From assembly GCF_905475395.1 (NCBI RefSeq), contig NC_058339.1, positions 35,845,172 through 35,909,171 of the forward strand: DNA of 64,000 nucleotides, given 5' to 3'. Positions 55,812-64,000 of the stretch are shown here, piece after piece. The stretch is from Chrysoperla carnea. Taxonomy: Eukaryota > Arthropoda > Insecta > Neuroptera > Chrysopidae. Position numbers and translations under genes: made by a program. The notes below the pieces were generated by a model. The model was not told the origin of the DNA and did not search any database. It worked only from the letters and a program-made list of their open reading frames with translations. How positions within the stretch are numbered: the first letter of the stretch is position 1; each line of letters starts with the position of its first letter.

Positions 55812-56130
55812 CACATCTTGTAAACCGTTAGAGATTGAACAAAAGTTTAAATGTAAAAAAATTTTCCTTATAAATAAACAACTTTTGTTTGAAACACATT
55901 TTAATAAACGTAACTGTTTACCCTTGAGAACACAAATTAGTCGCAAATTATATAGTATGTAATGTATTGTATGGGAATATCAGTTAAGTGTGTCTGACAT
56001 GCATGCAGATATGTATATTTGGCTATCTTTCTTTACTTATATGACCTAAAAACAAACGATTGCGTAATCAACACTATCTTTACATGGTATTTCAACAATT
56101 AACTTAGTCAATTGTTTGTTTTCACTTGTT
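55812..56130 (-). repeat. Dispersed repeat R1, half copy
   Basis: Reverse orientation. It starts inside the element at CACATCTTGTAAACCGTTAG and runs through AACAAAAGTTTAAATGTAAA, AAACAACTTTTGTTTGAAAC and ACATGGTATTTCAACAATTA to the terminus GTCAATTGTTTGTTTTCACT. The GTCTGTC half is missing. Confidence 0.85.
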
Positions 56131-57854
56131 AGTAGTATTAATTACTAAAAAATTTATTACCATTTATCCGTAAATTATTCCCTGGTCACAGTGTCTAAAA
56201 TCACAATCTGTATAAAAAATTATTATTATTTTTTTCAAAAATTAAAAAAAATAAAACAATAATATTACAAAATTATGGTAGTTTAATGACTTATATTTCT
56301 ATCAACAAAGTTGAAATCTCATAAAAATACAGGTGTTTTATATTTTAAAATTTATTCAACTAGAAAAAATTTTTGTTTACTGTTCAAAATTGTGATTTAA
56401 AAAAAAAAAAAAAAAAAAAAACTCTTATATTATTAGATAATTTTTTTTTATTGAAGTGTCAAAAACATTAACATGTTCGTATATGAATGTCATAAGATGT
56501 TTTGGTAATAAAATTATAAAAATCTATGTATAAATGAAATATTTATGAATTATAAATGTCCATATTGGTGGCTCCTTCCACATTATTTCGTTGCGTTGCG
56601 TTGATTCCAATATTGTATTTATTTATTTTTTTGGTGAAGTTGGTAAATGTGAAAGCATTTTTATTGGAAATAAAAAAGCTATGAAATATCTTTTTTGGAA
56701 CTTGGTCGTAATAAAAATATTTTGATATTTAATCAGATATATTTCTTATCCTAGAGTACAATAAAAAAATTTTTAATTTTAAGACTAAAATACAAAAGTA
56801 ATTTTGAGGTTTTAGAAAAACGATTTTTCTTTGTATATTCTGGGAAATTATATACTCCTTCTGCTTACAAAGGAAGCTATAAATTGATCTTGTACGAAGA
56901 AGCAATATATTATTTTCTAATGTTTTACAAATTTTTAAAATTATGAAAAATTTACGACTTTGATGATTCAAATTCAAAACATCATTTTTTTAGGAAAACG
57001 TTTTTGAGTGTTTCATAGAACTCAGTTAATATTGAAAGATGTAGAAAATTATGATATGTCGACGATTAAACGCATACATTTCTCGAGGAAAACATTTGAA
57101 AGTGTTTCGTAGAAATTTAGTAAATTGAATTTTAAGGAAAATGTATTTAAATAAGCAAAAAGCGAAGATAGCAAAACGCATTTTGTATAACAGTTTATAA
57201 ATACAAATGATATTTTTTGAATAAAATTTGTTCAATTTAATAAAATGAATATTAATTTTAATACAAACATTCGTAGGTGTCATTAAAAACGAATGAAAAT
57301 TAATTCAGGACCGCATTAACAATGAGGCCAACGTAACAAACAAGGTACTTAAAGATTAGGTCACTAAAGATAATCCGCCGTAAAAAGTTAAATTTTCTCA
57401 GAAGTGGGATTTTTATGCCTCTTTGAATATATACTCTCTACCCTCTCATCTAAATGAAATGAAGAAGTTTTTCTGCAGAACGGTATACCTATGTTATAGG
57501 ACAGCAATTCTTATAGCAACACTTGGGCGTCAGCAGCTCTCTGACAACATATACATAATACCAATAAATATTAGTTCAAAAAATATTTTATAGGCTGATA
57601 TTGCTCAGAGTAAAGTTATTATAAAATATTATTTTTTTTTAATTTAATGCAATTATTTTCTTCCTTTCAGTTCAGCTAGATACAAAAGTGTGTTTTTTAG
57701 TGTTTTAAACTATTATTTATTTTGTGTTTTTTAGTTTTTTAGTACAAATATGGTGGGAGCGCATGTGTCTATTTTGAGATATGAAAATCGTTAATCCTGA
57801 AAATCCTGATCAGTGTAATCAAATAAACTTATTAAACTATTGTATTGTCATCTG

Positions 57855-57990
57855 TCCTTGATAAGTATGTCAAACTTCGAGTAAATCCGACGTTTACAAG
57901 GGGGTCAAAATCATGTTTAAAGTTTCCGTTACATACTAACATACAAACATACTAACATACGTATGAAGCTAATAAAAGCGTGTTAAAAAT
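57855..57990 (+). mobile_element. Fragment resembling a non-LTR retrotransposon tail
   Basis: It contains CCTTGATAAGTATGTCAAAC, GTAAATCCGACGTTTACAAG, GGGGTCAAAATCATG, TCCGTTACATACTAACATAC and GAAGCTAATAAAAGCGTGTT. I recall the same run of words from high-copy insect repeats. It is short, has no ORF, and the class is an inference. Confidence 0.5.
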
Positions 57991-58869
57991 ACTCAACGTG
58001 ACATCATTTTACAATACTATAATAAGTAGCAGCAGCTATAGGTTGTTCCGTTTGCATGTTGTTGCTCTGGTAACAGTGAATTTTTATGTCTTTGAGAAGT
58101 CATTAATTCACAAATTATAACAAAATTTTTTGGTACTACTCTAGCCCAGTTCTTAGGGCTTAGCATAATTGTGCCACACACCGATTTATAGAAGTATATG
58201 CCGATGCACACTGGGGCTAAAAGCTTTAATCCGGCACTGTATGTGATTTATAAATTCTCTATAAATTTTTATATCCTCATTTTATTAATAGTAACGAAAC
58301 ATTGATACTAAGCAGATGAATACAAATTTTATACAAAATGACTTAACGTACCATAAGTGTAATCTATTCGTTTCTAGACATACCATAGATTTATTCAAAC
58401 GTAAAATATATAATAGCTATTTACAAATTATAAAAAAAATTATATAAGTGAGAAACTTTTAATCAAATTTATATATCCGAACTTACTAGTTTTATGGATT
58501 GCCATAAAAATCGTTTCCTCTTGCAATTTATATTTAATTTTTAATTAGTTACATTTTCCTGGAAATATTACAAAACTTGTTTATCGTATTTTAAGTATAT
58601 ACTACACTTTAAAGAAAAAAAATATTAATCAATATTTTGCGTTTCAAGTATTTTTGGAACATACCTCTTTCAAGGACTAACCAAAATCTACACTAAACAG
58701 ACACATAGGATTAAGGTGCTACTCCAATATACTCTCAAGTCTCAAAGTTTTGTCATACCAATCAAAAATTCAAGACCGTTTTTTAAAGAAAAAAAAAAGA
58801 AAATAGCATTTTAAATTAGAAAGTTGATCCTCATAAAAAAAACTAACAATTTTTGTTTAAAAGATTTTT

Positions 58870-59110
58870 TCGAAAAACGTTAGCTTTTGGAGGAAATAAC
58901 TAAAGAATATGTCATTAATGCATTGAATCGAAAGAAAATACGCTTTAAGTTTATCGACAATTGTAGGTCAAAGTCATGGACACAGGAGAGTCCTTGACAA
59001 CTTTCGGCTACAGCATTTTTTCGTTGTTAGCATGTTTTCTTTCGATTAAATCCAATAATGACATATTTTAAGTCGTATTTCCTCCGAAAGCGGACGATTT
59101 TGGAAAAAAT
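58870..59110. mobile_element. Foldback (MITE-like) element, ~85-bp inverted arms
   Basis: The left arm (58872-58955) and right arm (59025-59108) are imperfect reverse complements sharing CGTTAGCTTTTGGAGGAAAT / CGTCCGCTTTCGGAGGAAAT, AATATGTCATTA and AATCGAAAGAAAA. The ~70-bp centre includes two weakly related CAAAGTCATGGAC / GAGTCCTTGACAAC segments. Confidence 0.7.
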
Positions 59111-59310
59111 AGTTTAGACACAAAATTTTGATTATGAGTATTAACTTTTTAATTCAAAGTGTTATTCAATTCTTACTGTTAAGGATCTAAATAGGACATT
59201 AAAAACCCGGAAGAACTATGCTCAATCTGATGTCAGAACATTATCATCAAACCTCCATCAAACTCAGCAACTTTTGTAAAAGATATTTTTTAATTGGTTA
59301 ACTACAAAAC

Positions 59311-59441
59311 GAGCTATTAGCCATTATAGATCGAGCACCATGTATATTTCATACGGGCTATTAGCCATTGTAGATGGAACACCCTGTATATTTCATACGG
59401 GCTATTAGCCATTATAGATTAAACATCCTGTATTCAGCCAC
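59311..59441 (+). repeat. 44-bp tandem repeat, about three copies
   Basis: GCTATTAGCCATT(A/G)TAGAT recurs at 59313, 59357 and 59401, each followed by a variable A/C-rich part and (except after copy 3, where it is delayed) TGTATATTTCATACGG. It ends in CACCCTGTATATTTCATATG, a motif often found at the ends of small insect elements. Confidence 0.85.
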
Positions 59442-59524
59442 ACCCTGTATATTTCATATGTACAGGATATAAAAATGAAAAGTACGGCCGACTTTTATAA
59501 GCTGTTCACATATGAATAGCAAAC

Positions 59525-60070
59525 AATTGAAAACAAACAATTGTCTGAGTTAATTGTTGAAATATCATACATAGACAGTGTTGATTACTCTATCACATTA
59601 CACATACATACATGTCACACATACATAACTGATATTCCCATATAATACATACTATACAATTTACGCCTAATTTGTGCCCTCAGGGGTTAACAGTGATGTT
59701 TACGAAAAAATGTTTCACACAAAAATTGTTTATTTTTTTATAAGAAACATTTTTTACATTTAAACATTTGTTCTATCTCTAACGGTTTGCAAGATGGGTC
59801 CTATGGACCCAAGACCCAATTGACCTATGTTGCTTATTTACGAACTCGACCCCCCTTTCGTCCTGAGTATGCTGTAAAAATTTCTGTTTAATATCTCTTT
59901 TCGTTTTTGAGTAATCGTGATGACAGACGGAAAGACAGACAACCGTGACTAATTAGGTGATTTTATGAACACATATACCAAAATTTTGTTCATAGTATCA
60001 ATATTTTTAAGCGTTAAAAATTTGGGACTAAACTTAGTATACCTTGCATATTACATATATGCATGGTATA
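59525..60070 (+). repeat. Dispersed repeat R1, near full-length copy
   Basis: Same orientation as the copy at 43337. It starts AATTGAAAACAAACAATTG, then GAGTTAATTGTTGAAATATC, CACATTACACATACATACAT, GTGATGTTTACGAAAAAATG, GACCTATGTTGC, TTTCGTTTTTGAGTAATCGT, ACCAAAATTTTGTTCATAGT and the terminus GCATGGTATA. It directly follows the 44-bp tandem array. Confidence 0.88.
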
Positions 60071-60884
60071 ATTAGCAACTAATAAATCTCATATAATTTA
60101 GACAATGGCCAATAATATTCATTATTATTTCTTATTTCTTTTATTTTAAAATTAATATTCATTTTATGAAATCAACAAATGTCAAAATGTCTATCAATTT
60201 TTCATATAAATAAATTTAATTTATGTAAATTGATCACCACAAAACCAACACATTTGTAAGCTTGTTAAAATTTTCAAATAATCATAATAGATATTGCCTG
60301 TCGCCTATTCATATATTTGTCACTATAGAATATAGATGATATTTATGCCTTCATTAGTGCTCGAAAAAAAATTTTATGTTCTATAAATCACGTGTTTCTC
60401 TAATGATATCCGTTTGACATAAAATGTGTATTCCGTATAATGTAAATGTTACATATGTCGAAAAATTTAGACCAATAACAACTATCTATTGAACATTAAC
60501 AGCGTCAGCAATCCTAACCAAAAATATTTTCTTATTAAGATAATTGCATTGGACTCATGCGTACTTTTAATATGAGAACCAGGTACAGTTTTTGAAATTT
60601 ATAGGACTTATAGATCTTGCGTAATATTGAAACGAAAGGCCATGGAAATGGGTGGAGGAAAAGGCATTTGAGACTAATAAAATTATAAGGCATACCGTTG
60701 TCAAAGGCCATGGCCGACATGTTTTCTATCCAGAATTAATCATAAGAAAATAACTTTTTTACACAGATAAAATTATAATATCATGGCATTAAGGGGATAC
60801 GAACGCCAGGGCAATTTTGGATAAAATGCTTGATTATTATTTATATGAAGTTGGACTAAGTCTAAATCAATTCTGAAAATCTTA

Positions 60885-61055
60885 GAGGGATTGCCCGATT
60901 ATTTAAATAAATAAATGACTTCAAAAGTAGGCATATTTAACATTGGCCCTATGGAAAACGGTATATAGATTATATGCTTTCATAGATTTCTCCAAAACTT
61001 GTCGATGGAAATTAAAAAAAAAAACTATTTTAATTTAAAGTTAAAAAATTAATTA
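60885..61055 (+). repeat. Dispersed repeat, copy B (partner at 52915)
   Basis: Same word order and orientation as 52915-53095 (GATTGCCCGATTATTTAAAT, ACTTCAAAAGTAGGCATATT, CATAGATTTCTCCAAAACTT). The copies differ by small indels. Confidence 0.75.
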
Positions 61056-61544
61056 ATTATTGAAAACCAACAAAACCCGTTGTACTCAACTAATTAAGGA
61101 TGTTCAATTCAAATTCGGTTCATCCGTTTAGTAACGATGCTACAGACAGACACACAGATAAATACGTCAAACTTATAACACCTCTCTTTTTCTGTCGGAC
61201 CATTGTTCAGAATAAAAGGAATTCCAGAATATACATTTTTGGGCATTCATATTGTAACATTTTCGGTAAGTCTATGTATGAGATGCTTGCTTCGGCTACC
61301 AGGAAAGTATATGAATATCTTTACAAGTAACTTACGACAATTTACCTACAACTTAAGGAAAAATCGACAGATAAAATGAAACAAAACATAATTAAGTTAT
61401 GGTGGAAGCGACGGGAATTATCAATAACGTGACATATAGATATCTTCAATTCATTTATCTGCGCTTCCACCAAAATAACGCTCCCGTATAAAGTAGAACA
61501 AAGTTGAGACTATTAATATGGCCAAATAGATTTTTGTGAAGCAA

Positions 61545-61640
61545 ATACTCTCTTTTTAACCGACTTCAAAAAAGGAGAAGGTTCTCAATTCGACTGTATT
61601 TTGTTTTTATGTTTGTTTCCTGTTTTTTAAGTTTTTTTTC
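61545..61640 (+). mobile_element. Short high-copy insect repeat fragment
   Basis: It contains TTTTTAACCGACTTCAAAAA followed by AGGAGAAGGTTCTCAATTCG and ACTGTATTTTGTTTTTATG. This word string is familiar from many insect genomes as part of a high-copy non-coding repeat; class not certain. Confidence 0.45.
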
Positions 61641-62370
61641 TTAATTTTTTCTACATAATTTCTGAGAGAGGAATCTAGCACGTAAAAGTGTGGGACTACT
61701 TGTATAATAGTATCCAAACCTGCGGTAACAGATCGTTTAAAAAAAAGAAAAATCTAAGTTCACGCTTGATTAAAGTTTTATAAATATTAAAAGGTCATTT
61801 GCCAATAATTATTATACACGTTTCAAACTAACTAATAATAATAACAATAATTTTGAATGATTGTAATCATTTCTTTCAACTGAAAAATGAAACATTTATA
61901 ACTTTTATTATGTTTTCCTTGTGTTGTTTTTAAAAATGTTACAAAGTAAACAACACTTTTTGTTGTCACTAAAAACAAATCGTTATCCAGATTATTTACA
62001 ATAGTTATTTTTGTTTGTAAACTAATGTATTTCAATGATTATATTCGTATATTATTCTGGTTCTTCTAAAAGGTTTTAAGGATATCAGATTTTTTTCCCT
62101 AAAAATAGTTGGGAAATATTTCTGGTATTCGTAAGAGCACACTTTAATGTTTAATGTTAATGTTACTGTTTCCATGTCCAAAATCACCATTTTACTGCTC
62201 AAGGCGAATATTCGTACATAATATTGATACGTTGAGATTGTCCCATGCAATTAGAGTCAGGATTGTAACATATTTGTATTAATATATTGTAAAAGAGATA
62301 TTATTTACCTGAGATGCTTGTATCCTAAAACGGTTGTTGTTTATCTTCAGATTTATTTTTATTAAGGAAA

Positions 62371-62488
62371 ATTCCTTACAAAAAATAAACAACTTTTGCT
62401 TGAAACATTTTTTCGTAAACATCACTGCTTACCGGTGAAAGTAAAAATTAGGCGCAAATTATATAGAATGAATTATATGGGAATACTC
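62371..62488 (-). repeat. Dispersed repeat R1, short fragment
   Basis: Reverse orientation. It contains ATTCCTTACAAAAAATAAAC, AACTTTTGCTTGAAACATTT, TCGTAAACATCACTGCTTAC and GGCGCAAATTATATAGAATG. Both ends of the element are missing. Confidence 0.8.
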
Positions 62489-64000
62489 TTTAAAGGTAAC
62501 ATCGAGTTCGTAAAATGCCAAAATTGGCAAGTACAGATTATTTAAACATTTAATTCCATTGGTATAGTTTTGCATTTCTTGATTTTCAATTTATTCATTT
62601 ATAATAATTTGTTCTGAACTGTTGATTTTGTCCTTCGCTTTTCATGAGTTCATTCAATAAATTGGCATATATAGGACTCTAAAAATATGTTTTTACTGAC
62701 AACTTTATTAAAAAAAATTATATTAATAAATAAAATACACTAATAATATAAATTTTATTGCAATTTTATATTATTATATTAAACATATAATAGTCGGCGC
62801 CATTGTAATTGGTACAGAGAGTTTGTACAATAACTATAAAAACTACAGAACAATATTACATCATTTTAGATATTTTTAGAGATTTTCTGGAAGATAATTT
62901 GAATATTCTCTTTGCTATTCAATTTTTCTGGCACAAAAATACGAACGTTCGATAAGTCTTGCAAAAACTAAACTATTTATTAGTAATTAATTTTCAAAAT
63001 AAAGTTTCTAATAAAATCTATCTACTTGTGATACGCGTTCAAACTACGATTTAAATATCATCAGATGACTCACGCTATAACATTTAAGAACTTGACATCA
63101 GTAACAAACCTTCGCACTTTCAGCGGGTTCTAGATTAATGATGACAATATCGAGGCTATAAGATGGGTAGTCCATTACGATCGTTAGATAGGTACAAACG
63201 TCATCGTTTTGAAAGTACAAACTCCCCAGAAGCGAGGTTGATTCAGTTTTTCCAGGTTAGAGGTGCATTAAGGAAAACAAAACTTTGTGTATCAGGTAGC
63301 ATTGGCAGTCTTTTGCGTGTTTAATTTTAATACAGTGTCTTAGTCAGACATTTCAAAATCTACTTGAGCACTTCCATTTCAAAAGTTGTGGAAAAAGCCA
63401 AGTCTTTTATTTTTATTTAATATCTGAGTATGATATGTTTGTTAAATCTTAATATTGACCGACCTTACCAATCTTACAGTTTCGCTGTTATTTTTAGCAA
63501 TCGCTCCCCAGAAAAGCCAGGAGACTTTTAATCAATAATTAATATTATCATCAAGGTAATATATACATACTGCTTTAAAATTCTTGAACGATAAATCTTT
63601 CTTCAGCATTTCTGAAGTTTTCTATAAACGAATTTGAGGGACAAAACACATCATAACTTATTTCACTTTTTTGTCCACATGTTCTTGTTGTTGACTTTGA
63701 AAATTTGTTTGCTTTTTGTATAAAATTAAAAAAAATTATTTGTAAAAAGTCAAATAAAATAAATTTAATTTATATTTTCCTGTAAATAAATTTAATTTTT
63801 CTTATTTGCGTAAGTAACTTAAATATAATATATTATTTATTACAAATAATTATTTCATAATAGTAAAATTTTAATTTTCATATTTTATTGATATTTAAAC
63901 TTTATTATTTATTGATTTGTTTTGAAAATAAGTGCATATTATTATAGTTCGAGAATCAATTACTTGAAAGTTAATTATTTCGCCTCTAGCTATTAATATA

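Larger units (their letters stand above)
49215..64000. other. Repeat-rich gene desert
   Basis: Nearly 15 kb with no supported coding gene. It holds four R1 copies or large fragments plus a smaller one, foldback elements (49886-50382, 58870-59110), a pair of dispersed repeats (52915-53095 and 60885-61055), a 44-bp tandem array (59311-59441), non-LTR-like tail fragments (57855-57990, 61545-61640) and a 21-bp poly(A) run near 56400. ORFs of 60-110 codons all fall in repeats or A/T-rich DNA. Confidence 0.55.

Overview
The window is a piece of insect nuclear genome, and the order cannot be fixed from sequence alone. It is very AT-rich. The genes are split by GT-AG introns of 58 bp to about 1.4 kb, and the decoded proteins match animal families exon by exon. 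There are no operons, and long stretches are filled with decayed repeats.

The left third (1-25.6 kb) is gene-bearing. In order: an SLC25A10-type mitochondrial dicarboxylate carrier (+, 542-1808, 4 exons, 294 aa); a DGK-epsilon-type diacylglycerol kinase (-, 9270-4980, 9 exons, 549 aa); a divergent head-to-head neighbour encoding NVL, the nuclear VCP-like double-AAA ATPase (+, 10383-16784, 7 exons, about 898 aa); a divergent DNA primase large subunit (PRIM2 type, +, 17876-19754, 3 recognised exons, 5' end probably incomplete); and a rhomboid intramembrane serine protease (-, 25580-23119, 3 recognised exons, 5' end possibly incomplete). I derived each gene model by joining exons at GT-AG boundaries with consistent phase, using remembered family conservation. 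No alignment was run.

The right two thirds (25.6-64 kb) is nearly gene-free. It holds a dispersed ~570-bp non-coding repeat family (called R1 here, at least eight copies or fragments on both strands), several foldback or MITE-like inverted-repeat elements, pieces resembling non-LTR-retrotransposon tails, and short tandem duplications. Inside it sit two paralogous two-exon genes (42899-43148 and 48254-49214) for 59- and 61-residue secreted glycine/asparagine-rich peptides. The two share promoter-proximal sequence, signal peptide, intron position and 3' UTR but have very different mature regions. The second copy has a transposon-like insertion in its intron. This pair is the best candidate here for something undescribed.

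The housekeeping genes are functionally unrelated: mitochondrial metabolite transport, lipid signalling, ribosome biogenesis, replication priming and membrane proteolysis. They look like ordinary neighbours rather than a pathway. Other structures worth checking are a perfect spacer-less 50-bp palindrome inside a rhomboid intron, and two extra CxxC pairs in the primase subunit near its Fe-S cysteines.
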